A stretch of 64,000 nt of DNA from Paenibacillus sp. PL2-23. Lineage in GTDB: Bacteria > Bacillota > Bacilli > Paenibacillales > Paenibacillaceae. The notes below the pieces were generated by a model. The model searched no databases. It was not told the DNA's origin and saw nothing but the letters and a program-made list of their open reading frames with translations. This document shows positions 25,044 through 36,688 of this stretch, piece after piece. The stretch is taken from the NCBI RefSeq assembly GCF_040834005.1, contig NZ_CP162129.1, positions 1,946,001-2,010,000 on the forward strand. The letters are read 5' to 3'. Position 1 is the first letter of the stretch, and every line of letters begins with the position of its first letter. A program made the position numbers and the translations under genes.

Positions 25044-25128
25044 GCTCAAAGGAAGCACCTTCTTTCATTTCATCTCTATTCCGTTATTTTAAATAATGTT
25101 TTGATACGAGTCAATCTTAATTATAAAT

Positions 25129-25205
25129 TGATATATTGTTCCGATTTTGTATTGACGAATCTACATAAGTGTAATAACATTTCATTAATTGGAACGTTGG
25201 GTTCC
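25129..25205. promoter_or_regulatory. Divergent control region between IclR gene and cycloisomerase operon
   Basis: TTGACG (25152-25157), 17 bases and TAACAT (25175-25180) form a plus-strand promoter. Upstream lies a TGTTCCG half-site (25129-25143 window), and GGAAC-N5-GTTCC (25191-25205) lies downstream of the start point. The spacing of the second differs from the N3 site at 33045. Confidence 0.6.
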
Positions 25206-25232
25206 GATCACTGATAATAGAGGGTGAACATA

Positions 25233-26336
25233 ATGGCTAATGGAAAACGAATTACTCATATTCAAACCGATTATTTTCTTGTGCCGCTCGCGGAGCAATT
25301 AGGGGATGCACGGCACGGCATTCATTCGCATTTCGAATTAATTACCGTCACGATTGGCCTGGAGAACGGCAGTCAAGGTGTCGGCTATACCTACACCGGC
25401 GGCGTAGGCGGAAGAGCGGTCTGTCAGATGATCGAGCATGATCTGAAGCCGTTCCTGCTGGGCAAGGACGCCAGCTGCATCGAGAAGCATTGGGAAGAGA
25501 TGAATTGGAAGATTCATTATGTCGGGCGCGGCGGCATTGCGTCATTCGCCATCTCGGCCATTGATATCGCCCTGTGGGATCTGCGCGGGAAGAGCTGTGA
25601 TGAGCCGCTGTGGAAGCTGCTTGGCGGCCATGCCTCCTCAACGAAGGCTTACGCGGGAGCGATCGATCTCAACTTCACCAAGGAGAAGCTGTTAGCTAAT
25701 ATTCAAGGGTATATGGATAAAGGCTTCCAGGCCGTGAAGATCAAGCTGGGACAAGAGCGTCTGGCAGAGGACATCGAACGTGTAGCAGCCGTTAGAGAGC
25801 TGATTGGACCTGACCGCACCTTCATGGTGGATGCCAATATGAAATGGTCGGTCGAGACCTCTATCAAGGCTGCTAAGCTGTTAGCGCCACATGATATCTT
25901 CTGGCTGGAGGAGCCGACCATACCAGACGATTATGACGGCTATCGCCGGATCGGCGCAGAGGGCGGCTTGCCTATCGCGGCAGGCGAGAACTTCCATACC
26001 GTTTATGAATTCGTGAACATGATTACTCGCGGCAAGATTGATTTCCCGCAGCCGGACGCGTCCAATATTGGCGGCGTAACGGGCTGGCTGAAGATTGCGA
26101 ATCTTGCTTACGCTTACAATCTGCCTGTGTGCACACACGGCATGCAGGAGCTGCACGTCAGCTTAATGTCAGCGATGCCGAATGCGTCGTATCTGGAGGT
26201 GCACAGCTTCCCGATCGATCAATATACGAAGCGGCCGCTTGTGATTCAAGAAGGAAGAGCCGTCGCTCCGGATGTGCCGGGCACAGGCGTAGAGTTCCGG
26301 TGGGAGCTGCTGCAGCCGTACAAGCAATTATTTTAA
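25233..26336 (+). CDS. 3,6-anhydro-L-galactonate cycloisomerase-like enolase-superfamily enzyme
   Basis: A 367-residue mandelate-racemase-type enzyme. The N-terminal capping domain carries LGDARHGIHSHFELITVTI and GVGYTYTGGVGG; the barrel has KIKLG (catalytic Lys pair), metal ligands Asp in MVDANMKW, Glu in LEEPTIPDD and Glu in AAGENFHT, and a distal CTHGMQELHVSL block followed by LEVHSFPIDQYTKRPL. This combination matches what I remember of the Vibrio cycloisomerase that turns 3,6-anhydro-L-galactonate into 2-keto-3-deoxy-L-galactonate, the key step in agar monosaccharide use. ATG 25233 follows AGAGGGTG by six bases. It heads an operon with a zinc dehydrogenase and KduD, the next two steps of that route, supporting the call. 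Confidence 0.85.
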   Translation: MANGKRITHIQTDYFLVPLAEQLGDARHGIHSHFELITVTIGLENGSQGVGYTYTGGVGGRAVCQMIEHDLKPFLLGKDASCIEKHWEEMNWKIHYVGRGGIASFAISAIDIALWDLRGKSCDEPLWKLLGGHASSTKAYAGAIDLNFTKEKLLANIQGYMDKGFQAVKIKLGQERLAEDIERVAAVRELIGPDRTFMVDANMKWSVETSIKAAKLLAPHDIFWLEEPTIPDDYDGYRRIGAEGGLPIAAGENFHTVYEFVNMITRGKIDFPQPDASNIGGVTGWLKIANLAYAYNLPVCTHGMQELHVSLMSAMPNASYLEVHSFPIDQYTKRPLVIQEGRAVAPDVPGTGVEFRWELLQPYKQLF

Positions 26337-26360
26337 ACATCTAATAGGGAGTGGATGGCA

Positions 26361-27377
26361 ATGAAAGCTGCATTCTATGAGGGGAACAAAACCATTGTTG
26401 TAGGCACAGGCGCGCGCAGAGAGCCAGGCCCTGCCGAGGTAGAGATCAAGGTCGCTTATGCGGGCATCTGCGGAACGGACCTGCATATTTATCACGGCCA
26501 CATGGACCATCGTGTGAAGCTGCCTCAAGTGATGGGGCACGAGATGTCGGGCGTCATCGAGCGTGTTGGCGGCGACGTTGCGGATTATAAGCCGGGCGAC
26601 AAGGTTACGGTGAAGCCGCTGGGACCATGCGGGGAATGTCCGGCATGTCAGGATGGCTGCAGCCATATCTGCCATCGCTTGCAGTTCATGGGCATTGAGA
26701 CGGACGGAGCTTTCCAAGCCTATTGGACCGTTCCTGCGAGCACGCTGCATAGGCTGCCAGATGAGCTCAGCCTGCAGCATGGCGCGATGATTGAGCCGCT
26801 CGCCGTAGCTTGTCATGACGTTCGACTGGGTCAAGTAGTGCCGGGCGAATATGCCGTTGTAATCGGAGGAGGACCCATCGGCACATTGATAGCGCTTGTT
26901 GCCCGTGCTGCTGGAGCAAGGGTTGTTGTGGCGGAGATTAATCCCTATCGTCTCCAGCTGCTGGAGGAGCTGGGCTTCGAAACATGCAACTCCAAGGAGC
27001 GGGATTTGGCGGAGTATGTGCAGGAAGCAACTGGCGGCAAAGGCGCCGATGTCGTGTTCGAGGTGACCTCCTCCCTGGCTGGTGCTGAGGTCATGACCAA
27101 GCTGCCGAAGGTTAGAGGACGTATTGTCATTGTTGGCATATTCAGCAAGCCTGTCCCGGTAGATCTGCATCGCTTCTTCTGGAGAGAGCTTCAGCTGTTC
27201 GGCGCGCGCGTGTATGAGCATGAGGACTTCGAGCAAGCGATCCAGCTTGCAGCAAGCGGCGAGCTTGGGCTTGATCGTCTGATCAGCGAAGTCTATCCCA
27301 TCGAGCAGATACAAGCGGGCTTTCAGCAGATGGAATCAGGCAGCGGCGTGATGAAGGTTCTTATTCAGTGCAATTAA
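26361..27377 (+). CDS. Zinc-dependent alcohol dehydrogenase, probable 2-keto-3-deoxy-L-galactonate 5-dehydrogenase
   Basis: A 338-residue medium-chain dehydrogenase. Catalytic zinc ligands are Cys in GICGTDLHIYHG and His-Glu in MGHEMSG; structural zinc is held by the four Cys of CGECPACQDGCSHIC; the NAD-binding motif is VIGGGPIGTLIALVARAAGA. In the anhydrogalactose pathway an enzyme of this type oxidises 2-keto-3-deoxy-L-galactonate at C5 to the 2,5-diketo acid, which the KduD-type enzyme encoded next reduces to 2-keto-3-deoxygluconate. ATG 26361 is preferred over 26355 because GGGAG lies nine bases upstream. L-threonine or sorbitol dehydrogenase are alternative family labels; context decides. 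Confidence 0.82.
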   Translation: MKAAFYEGNKTIVVGTGARREPGPAEVEIKVAYAGICGTDLHIYHGHMDHRVKLPQVMGHEMSGVIERVGGDVADYKPGDKVTVKPLGPCGECPACQDGCSHICHRLQFMGIETDGAFQAYWTVPASTLHRLPDELSLQHGAMIEPLAVACHDVRLGQVVPGEYAVVIGGGPIGTLIALVARAAGARVVVAEINPYRLQLLEELGFETCNSKERDLAEYVQEATGGKGADVVFEVTSSLAGAEVMTKLPKVRGRIVIVGIFSKPVPVDLHRFFWRELQLFGARVYEHEDFEQAIQLAASGELGLDRLISEVYPIEQIQAGFQQMESGSGVMKVLIQCN

Positions 27378-27392
27378 GCGGGAGGTAGCGGG

Positions 27393-28160
27393 ATGGCTAT
27401 ATTGGATTTATTTTCACTGCGGGGCAAAAAAGCATTGGTGACGGGCTGCAAGCGGGGCATCGGCAAATCTATGGCGATTGCGCTGGCGCAGGCTGGTGCG
27501 GATATTGTTGGCGTAAGTGCAACCCTGGAGCCAGGGAGCGAGGTGGAGCAGGAGGTGCGCCAGGCAGGGCAAAGCTTCGCCGGTTATGCCTGCGACTTCA
27601 GCGACCGCAACGCGTTGTACGCGTTCATCGCCAAGCTGAAGGAAGAGCATGCTGATATTGATATTATGGTGAACAATGCCGGCACCATCATGCGCAAGCC
27701 GGCAGCGGAGCATCCCGATGATTATTGGGATCATGTCATGGAAGTGAATCTGAACTCCCAATTCATATTGGCGAGGGAGATCGGACAAGGCATGCTGGAG
27801 CGTGGAGCGGGCAAAATTATTTTCACCGCGTCACTGCTTACGTATCAGGGCGGCATTAACGTGCCTGGTTATGCGGCGAGCAAGGGCGGCATTGGACAGC
27901 TGACCAAGGCGCTGGCGAATGAATGGTCCTCGCGCGGCGTTCAGGTGAATGCGATTGCTCCCGGCTACATCGAGACGGATAATACGGAGCAGTTGAGAGG
28001 GGACCCTGTCCGTTATGAGGCCATACTGGGCCGGATACCTGCTGCTCGCTGGGGAAGACCGGAGGACCTGAACGGAGCTGTTATCTATCTGGCTTCCTCC
28101 GCATCTGATTATGTAACCGGCACGATTGTTACGGTGGACGGCGGATGGATGGGCAGATAG
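27393..28160 (+). CDS. kduD: 2-dehydro-3-deoxy-D-gluconate 5-dehydrogenase (KduD-like)
   Basis: A 255-residue short-chain dehydrogenase very similar to KduD: LFSLRGKKALVTGCKRGIGKSMA at the N-terminus, NNAG at about residue 88, ASLLTYQGGINVPGYAASKGGI with the Ser/Tyr/Lys catalytic set, VNAIAPGYIETDNTEQLR and IPAARWGRPEDLNGAVIYLASSASDYVTGTIVTVDGGW. KduD interconverts 2,5-diketo-3-deoxygluconate and 2-keto-3-deoxygluconate with NAD(H), known from pectin and alginate use and also used after the cycloisomerase step in anhydrogalactose use. GGGAGG precedes the ATG. No KDG kinase or KDPG aldolase is present in the window, so the end product must leave to central metabolism through genes elsewhere. 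Confidence 0.9.
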   Translation: MAILDLFSLRGKKALVTGCKRGIGKSMAIALAQAGADIVGVSATLEPGSEVEQEVRQAGQSFAGYACDFSDRNALYAFIAKLKEEHADIDIMVNNAGTIMRKPAAEHPDDYWDHVMEVNLNSQFILAREIGQGMLERGAGKIIFTASLLTYQGGINVPGYAASKGGIGQLTKALANEWSSRGVQVNAIAPGYIETDNTEQLRGDPVRYEAILGRIPAARWGRPEDLNGAVIYLASSASDYVTGTIVTVDGGWMGR

Positions 28161-28184
28161 CTGTCTTATGAAAGTAGGGGACGA

Positions 28185-28991
28185 ATGATGCGTGAGCTTA
28201 GGACCGTTGTCATTACGGGAGCTACTAGCGGCATAGGCCGCAACATGGCGCTTTATTTTGCGGATAAAGGGTATCAGGTAATTGGCACAGGCAGGGATAC
28301 GGAGCGAATCACTGCCCTTCAGGAGGAGCTAGCTGGCTTTCCTGCTCCCGGGAGGGTTTTCCAGGTGGATGTTCGCAGATATGAGGAGATGAAGGAGCTT
28401 GTTAGCCATCTGGAGTCTGAGCTTGGGACGATACATGTCTGGATTAATAACGCAGGTGTCAATCGTGCGATAGGTCCTACGTGGGAGACTGACCCCGTCA
28501 CCTGGGCGGACGATGTTGACATTAATCTTCTAGGAACCTTCTATGGCGTTCATGCTATTGTCCCTATGATGCTCAGACAGGGCTTCGGCCGGATCATCAA
28601 CTTAATCGGCGGCGGAACCACTCATGCGATGAAGCACAGCAACGCCTATGGAACGGCCAAGACGGCGGTCGCCAGATTTACCGAGAATTTGGCTGAGGAG
28701 TTGGATGAGACTGGAGCCCCTATCAAGGTGTTCGCATTGAATCCAGGACTTAATGATTCAGAGATGACTAGAGCTCTTCGAGCAACGCCGGAAGGAAAAC
28801 GATATTTTCCGGATATGGAAGAATGGATCCGCAGCGGCGCAGCGAATCCACAGGAGGCTCCCGCTTGCGCTTACAAGCTGGCGGAGGGGCTGGCAGACCA
28901 ATACCACGGCCGCATGGTTACGATATATGATTCTATAACGGAAGCGAGTTCCCTCGAGCCTGATCAATACAAGCTGCGAATGCAGCGCTGA
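28185..28991 (+). CDS. Short-chain dehydrogenase/reductase
   Basis: A 268-residue SDR protein: TGATSGIGRNMALYFA nucleotide motif, NNAGVNRAIGPTWE, NAYGTAKTAVARFTENLAEEL with the Tyr-x-x-x-Lys pair, and ALNPGLNDSEMTRA in place of the usual NAVAPG. The Ser position before the Tyr is in NLIGGGTTHAM and seems to lack a clear catalytic serine at the normal place, which is worth noting. Substrate unknown; fourth gene of the cycloisomerase operon, 24 bases after KduD, so a sugar or sugar-acid substrate is likely. Two ATG codons (28185, 28188) are equally possible. Confidence 0.85.
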   Translation: MMRELRTVVITGATSGIGRNMALYFADKGYQVIGTGRDTERITALQEELAGFPAPGRVFQVDVRRYEEMKELVSHLESELGTIHVWINNAGVNRAIGPTWETDPVTWADDVDINLLGTFYGVHAIVPMMLRQGFGRIINLIGGGTTHAMKHSNAYGTAKTAVARFTENLAEELDETGAPIKVFALNPGLNDSEMTRALRATPEGKRYFPDMEEWIRSGAANPQEAPACAYKLAEGLADQYHGRMVTIYDSITEASSLEPDQYKLRMQR

Positions 28992-29005
28992 GAAAGGGGA
29001 AATCC

Positions 29006-29824
29006 ATGAAACTACATCTATACAAAGCGCTCTGGGGGATGGAAGGCACTTATAGCGAGCAATTCAAGCGAGCAGCAGATGCGGGGTATACCGGCATTGA
29101 AGCGCCCATGCCTCTGCCAGAGCAGGAGACGGCCTTCCGAGAAGCGCTTCAGACCTATTCGCTTGCGTATATCGCCCAGATTTTCACTGGCGGTGAGGAT
29201 CATATTGAATCCTTCAAGGAGCAGGTGGAGAGAGCTGCCGGCTTCGAGCCCCGGCTCATTGTGTCGCACAGCGCCCGGGATCGTATGAGTCATGATGAGC
29301 AGGATCGCTTCTTCGAGGAGGCGCTCCGAATAGAGGCGGACAACGGTATAACCGTTGCACACGAGACACATAGGCATCGGGCCATGTTCTCGCCGTGGAC
29401 AACGGCAAGACTGCTGCATAAGTTCCCGGAATTGCGTATTACGGCGGACTTCAGCCATTGGACGAATGTATGTGAGTCTCTTCTTCATGACATGGAGGAG
29501 GAGATCGAGCTTGCCATCGCACACACCCATCATATCCATGGCAGAATCGGCTTCTCCCAGGGCCCTCAGGTTCCGCATCCTGCAGCTCCGGAATGGAGCA
29601 TGGAGCGGGAGCGCTTCGAGGGCTGGTGGAAGCGGATGTTCAGCCGCCGCCAGTCGCAGGGGGAAGCTGTAAGCACGATGACACCGGAATTTGGACCAGT
29701 TCCCTATATGCCGACGCTTGCCTTTACGAAGCAGCCTGTTGCAGATCTATGGGATGTGAATGAATGGATCGCCAATCGGGTGAGATTCAGCTATCCAGAC
29801 TGGATTGCTGCTAATAGCAATTGA
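29006..29824 (+). CDS. Xylose isomerase-like TIM barrel protein
   Basis: A 272-residue AP-endonuclease-2/xylose isomerase-like barrel. Candidate metal ligands are His/Glu in VAHETHRHRAMFS, Asp-x-x-His in ITADFSHWTNV and His residues in HTHHIHGRIG. It probably isomerises or epimerises a keto-sugar in the cytosol; the exact reaction is not recognised. It is the last gene of the cycloisomerase operon, begins 14 bases after the SDR stop behind GAAAGGGG, and is followed by an inverted repeat that could end the transcript. Confidence 0.78.
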   Translation: MKLHLYKALWGMEGTYSEQFKRAADAGYTGIEAPMPLPEQETAFREALQTYSLAYIAQIFTGGEDHIESFKEQVERAAGFEPRLIVSHSARDRMSHDEQDRFFEEALRIEADNGITVAHETHRHRAMFSPWTTARLLHKFPELRITADFSHWTNVCESLLHDMEEEIELAIAHTHHIHGRIGFSQGPQVPHPAAPEWSMERERFEGWWKRMFSRRQSQGEAVSTMTPEFGPVPYMPTLAFTKQPVADLWDVNEWIANRVRFSYPDWIAANSN

Positions 29825-29850
29825 TGCCTTGCCCGGCTGAATAACACATA

Positions 29851-29893
29851 GAGCACTCGGGTTCCTTCGGAAACGGGTGCTCTTCGTCTCCCT
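29851..29893 (+). terminator. Probable terminator after the cycloisomerase operon
   Basis: GAGCACtcgGGTTCC pairs with GGAAACgggTGCTC with a TTC loop; the tail TTCGTCTCCCTT is only moderately T-rich, so partial read-through into the GH2 gene is likely. Confidence 0.65.
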
Positions 29894-29896
29894 TAA

Positions 29897-32998
<3,102 letters not shown>

Positions 32999-33005
32999 AA
33001 ACGTA

Positions 33006-33059
33006 TTGACGCCTATCCTATCCAACTGTATAATCAACTCAAAACGGAACAATGTTCCG
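33006..33059 (+). promoter_or_regulatory. Sigma-A promoter with perfect IclR-type operator
   Basis: TTGACG (33006-33011), exactly 17 bases, then TATAAT (33029-33034). The perfect 15-base palindrome CGGAACAATGTTCCG (33045-33059) begins at about +4, an ideal repressor position. It drives the second GH2 gene and probably the CoA-transferase block after it. Confidence 0.85.
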
Positions 33060-33134
33060 AAAATAGCAATAAAATAATAATTTTCGGATTAATGTTCTGT
33101 AATATTATGCAGGTATAATATGGGAGGTTATGGC

Positions 33135-35495
33135 ATGTCACGTGTAGTAAAGGATTTAAGCGGCAAGCTCTGGCAGATGGAGAAGATGAGAGTAGGCGAA
33201 GGGGAACGAGAAGGGTTCCATATCCTTCCGGCAGAGCGGCAGGGTGTTATATTTAGCTGGAATTATGCTTCTGTGCCAGGGGATGTATACACGGATTTGC
33301 AGCGCGCCGGTGAATTGGAGGATCCTTACTTCGGCCGCAATATGCATAAGGCCAAGTGGGTGCAGGAGTATGAGTGGTGGTACATTCGCAGGTTCAACGT
33401 CTCCCAGGATATGAAGGGCAAGAAGGTGCATCTGGAATTTGAAGGCGTTGACTACAGCTGCACCGTATGGCTGAATGGCCAATTGCTGGGCAGTCATGAG
33501 GGCATGTTCTCTCCTTTCTCCTTCGAGGTCAGCCAGTACCTCAACTTTGATGGATGGGCTGGCGGCTCCAATCAGCTGGCGGTCAAGCTGGACCCGCCGC
33601 CGAAGAACTTCCGCAATGTCGGCGGCAAGAAGGTGAACTTCTCCGGCGATTATTTCACCGGCCTGGTGCCATTCGGCATCTGGCGCCCGGTACGCCTTGT
33701 GGCTACAGAGGATGTGCGCATTGTGAATTATCGCACCGAGTCCGAGCTTAAGGATGGGGGCGCTGCCGTTCATGTGGAGGTTGAGCTCGACAATATGGCT
33801 GCTGAGCCGGCAACCGTCCAGCTCCAGATCGCTTTGAAGGGCCATAACTTCGAATCCGAGACGATCACTCGTACAGTGGAGGCAGAGGTTCAAGCCGGTT
33901 GCCATTCTGTGAAGGCAATTGTAGATGTGGCGGACGCGAAGCTGTGGTGGCCTTGGGACATGGGCACTCCGAATTTGTACGATATGGCAATTACAGTCCG
34001 GAAGAACGGTTCGGAGCAGGATCGTGTTGAGGACAGAATCGGCATCCGTACGATTCAGATGGAGAAGAATCCAGGGTTCACCGAAGAGGAGTCGGAATAT
34101 CCGTGGACCTTCGTTATTAACGGCAAGCGCCAATTCCTGCGCTCGGCATGCTGGGGCGGACAGCCGTCCTTCCTGTATGGACGGAACAGCACGAAGAAAT
34201 ATGAGCATCTGCTGAATCTGGTGAAGGAGAGCAATATGAACAATCTGCGGATCTTCGGCTGGCATCCGCCGGAAATTCCGACCTTCTATAAGCTGTGCGA
34301 TGAGCTGGGCATTACAGTGTGGACGAACTTCACATTCTCTACCCAAGCCTTCTCCAATGATCCGGCATTTGTAGACTCGGTAGCGAAGGAATGTATTGAA
34401 ATTGTGAAGCTTCGCCGCAATCACCCCTCCAACATTTATTGGATGGGCGGCGAAGAGGTATTCTTCACAGATGCTCATATTGAGAGCGGCAACAAGGAGC
34501 TCATGGAAGCGATCGGCGTTGCCATTGGGGCATACACCTCCGTTCCTTACGGGCTGGCATCGCCGCTTAGCAACGAGTTCGGCCAGAGCATGGGCTTCAA
34601 GCCCAAGGAGTCCCAGCACGCCAATGAGCATTATTACGGCGGCGGCCGGAGCTTCATGGAGGAATATTACCCGGCTCTGGATTGCTCCATCATTCCGGAA
34701 TTGACGGCGGCGTCGGCGCCATCTATCGACAGTCTGAGGAAGTTTATTCCGGAGAACGAGCTTTGGCCGATTGGACCAAGCTGGGGCTACCACTGGGCCG
34801 ATATCCACATTCTCCAAGGACTGAACATAGAGGTGTTCGGGGATAAGAGAATGGATTCGCTGGAGCAGTTCGTGGAATCGACTCAAATCGCCCACGGCAC
34901 GATTCTCCAGTTTGCCCTTGAATTGTACCGCAGACGGAAGCCTCGTATGAGCGGCGTGTCACTCTGTCACTTCATTACGCACTGGCCGGACATCAAGTGG
35001 GGGCTTGTTGATTATTATGGTCAGAAAAAAATCAGCTTCGACTATGTCAAGAGGAGCTATCAGCCGCTTCTGCCAAGCTTGGCATTCGCGAAGAGAAGAT
35101 GGAACCCGGACGAGACGTTCCAAGGCGAGCTGTGGATTGTGAATGACTACCATGACGCCTACGGGGACACCGAGCTGGAATGGACGCTGAGCAATCATAA
35201 AGGCGAGGTTGTACAAAGCGGCACGGTAGAGGCGCAGGTGGCTTCCAACAGCTCCGCCAAATTCAGCGACATCGCATGGAAGGTGGATGCTGACGCGGCA
35301 GGCGAGTTCTCGGTTGCGCTGACGTTGAAGCAAGGCGGCAGCGTGCTGGCCAGCAATGCCTACAAGCTGCTTATTGGCGATCAGGCCGAGGCGAAGCGCA
35401 TTTGTATCGAGCATCTGGACGAAAGCAACAAGCTGCGCGATGAATATGGCCACAGCTATTACCGCTACAACCCTGAGCTCTGGGAGCTGGAGTAG
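33135..35495 (+). CDS. GH2-family hydrolase, beta-mannosidase/beta-galactosidase-like
   Basis: A 786-residue cytosolic GH2 protein: jelly-roll domain (WWYIRRFNVSQDM, HLEFEGVDYSCTVWLNGQLLGSHEGMFSPF), Ig-like domain, and TIM barrel with FLRSACWGGQPS and NNLRIFGWHPPEIPTFYKLCDELGI. The acid/base position reads NIYWMGGEEVFF (Glu440/441), with Gly where almost all GH2 enzymes have Asn before Glu; the nucleophile is probably Glu522 in SIIPELTA. Shape and order resemble beta-mannosidase-type GH2 proteins, but in this locus a galactose-containing substrate is more likely. ATG 33135 has GGGAGG seven bases upstream. Under control of the 33045 operator. Confidence 0.85.
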   Translation: MSRVVKDLSGKLWQMEKMRVGEGEREGFHILPAERQGVIFSWNYASVPGDVYTDLQRAGELEDPYFGRNMHKAKWVQEYEWWYIRRFNVSQDMKGKKVHLEFEGVDYSCTVWLNGQLLGSHEGMFSPFSFEVSQYLNFDGWAGGSNQLAVKLDPPPKNFRNVGGKKVNFSGDYFTGLVPFGIWRPVRLVATEDVRIVNYRTESELKDGGAAVHVEVELDNMAAEPATVQLQIALKGHNFESETITRTVEAEVQAGCHSVKAIVDVADAKLWWPWDMGTPNLYDMAITVRKNGSEQDRVEDRIGIRTIQMEKNPGFTEEESEYPWTFVINGKRQFLRSACWGGQPSFLYGRNSTKKYEHLLNLVKESNMNNLRIFGWHPPEIPTFYKLCDELGITVWTNFTFSTQAFSNDPAFVDSVAKECIEIVKLRRNHPSNIYWMGGEEVFFTDAHIESGNKELMEAIGVAIGAYTSVPYGLASPLSNEFGQSMGFKPKESQHANEHYYGGGRSFMEEYYPALDCSIIPELTAASAPSIDSLRKFIPENELWPIGPSWGYHWADIHILQGLNIEVFGDKRMDSLEQFVESTQIAHGTILQFALELYRRRKPRMSGVSLCHFITHWPDIKWGLVDYYGQKKISFDYVKRSYQPLLPSLAFAKRRWNPDETFQGELWIVNDYHDAYGDTELEWTLSNHKGEVVQSGTVEAQVASNSSAKFSDIAWKVDADAAGEFSVALTLKQGGSVLASNAYKLLIGDQAEAKRICIEHLDESNKLRDEYGHSYYRYNPELWELE

Positions 35496-35548
35496 TATCG
35501 GCAAGCGGATGTTTCTTGGAAGAATGTTACGGCTGGGGAGGGGATGGC

Positions 35549-36646
35549 TTGCTTCCATTAGAGGGTTTGCTCGTTGTGGAATACAGCACGCAGCTAGCCG
35601 GACCCTTCGCGGGGTTAAGACTGGCTGATCTTGGGGCGCGAGTCATCCGAATCGAGGGGACGGAGGATGAGCCGCTTCCGCTTGTCAGCTTGTACCGCAA
35701 CAAAGAGAGATTTCAGTTCTGCGCCGCCACTGAAGGGGAGCATGGGAAGCTTAGCAAGCTGATTGCGAAAGCTGATGTTCTCATCGAAGGTCCGCCTGCT
35801 AGCGGGTTGCAGACAACGCTTTTCCCCTATGAGAGAACGCAAGCGCTGAATGCCAAGCTGATCCATGCCAGCATAACGGGTTATGGCCGGGAAGGAGCCT
35901 GGAGTGCGAAGCCTTATGACGACTTGTTCGTCCAGTCACTCACTGGTATGCCTTGGCTGAATGGGAATGCGGATGATCCCCCAATCCCATTCCCGCTGTC
36001 CACGGTGGAGATGTTCGCAAGCGCCAATCTCGTGCAAGGCATTCTGGCCGCTCTTGTACACCGTTCCAAGTCGGGGGAGGGGATGCTTGTTGAGGTTAGT
36101 CTGCTGGAGTCGGCGATTGATTATCAATTCGAGGTGCTGACGACTCATCTTCATGATGGAGGACAGCTGCCGCAGCGAAGCTCGTTAAATAATGCCCATG
36201 CTTATCTGGCGGCTCCATATGGAATCTATGAGACGGCTAATGGGTATTTGGCTCTGGCTATGGGCTCTGTGCTGGAGCTGGGCGCGCTGCTGCAATGCGA
36301 AGCTTTGGCCCGCTATGAGGATCCTGCCAGCTGGTTCTTGAGGCGGGATGAAATTAAAGGGCTGCTCGCCGATCATCTCAGAACCAAAGCGGCTGCGGAC
36401 TGGGCGGAGGACCTGGAAGCGGGCGGCTACTGGTGCGCCGTGGTTCAGACGGTTGACGAGCTGCTTCAGCACGAAGGCTTCCTAGCCTTGCGCCATATAC
36501 AGCAGGTTCAAACGGAGGAGCTAGGCTTATTCCTTACGCCTTATTGTCCCATTCGGTTCGACAACAGCTATATGGGAAGTCGCCGTGGAGTTGGGCGGGC
36601 GGGCATGGACAACGCCAGGCTTGAGGCGGAATTTCAGCTGCTATAG
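35549..36646 (+). CDS. CaiB/BaiF CoA-transferase family protein (copy 1)
   Basis: A 365-residue class III CoA-transferase-like protein: PLEGLLVVEYSTQLAGPFAGLRLADLGARVIRIEG at the N-terminus, LIHASITGYGREGAWSAKPYDDLFVQSLTGMPWLNG, and NAHAYLAAPYGIYETANGYLALAMG. The expected catalytic Asp is replaced by Glu154 in PLSTVEMFAS, where copies 2 and 3 have Asp; copy 1 also lacks much of the CoA-binding loop (short ALYNKERF region). TTG 35549 is chosen because GGGGAGGGG lies just upstream. It may have lost transferase activity or act as a partner subunit. Downstream genes follow closely, so it opens the CoA block. Confidence 0.83.
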   Translation: MLPLEGLLVVEYSTQLAGPFAGLRLADLGARVIRIEGTEDEPLPLVSLYRNKERFQFCAATEGEHGKLSKLIAKADVLIEGPPASGLQTTLFPYERTQALNAKLIHASITGYGREGAWSAKPYDDLFVQSLTGMPWLNGNADDPPIPFPLSTVEMFASANLVQGILAALVHRSKSGEGMLVEVSLLESAIDYQFEVLTTHLHDGGQLPQRSSLNNAHAYLAAPYGIYETANGYLALAMGSVLELGALLQCEALARYEDPASWFLRRDEIKGLLADHLRTKAAADWAEDLEAGGYWCAVVQTVDELLQHEGFLALRHIQQVQTEELGLFLTPYCPIRFDNSYMGSRRGVGRAGMDNARLEAEFQLL

Positions 36647-36688
36647 CCGCAGCGGCTGCATATTAAGTTGAAGCGAGAGTGATCCATC

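Noticed and set aside
26328..27314. 328-residue antisense open frame over the zinc dehydrogenase
   Set aside because: No start signal and no family pattern; the plus-strand frame has all zinc-ligand motifs.
33156..34895. 579-residue antisense open frame over the second GH2 gene
   Set aside because: A shadow of codon usage in the GH2 gene; rich in His, Arg and Leu without any domain pattern.
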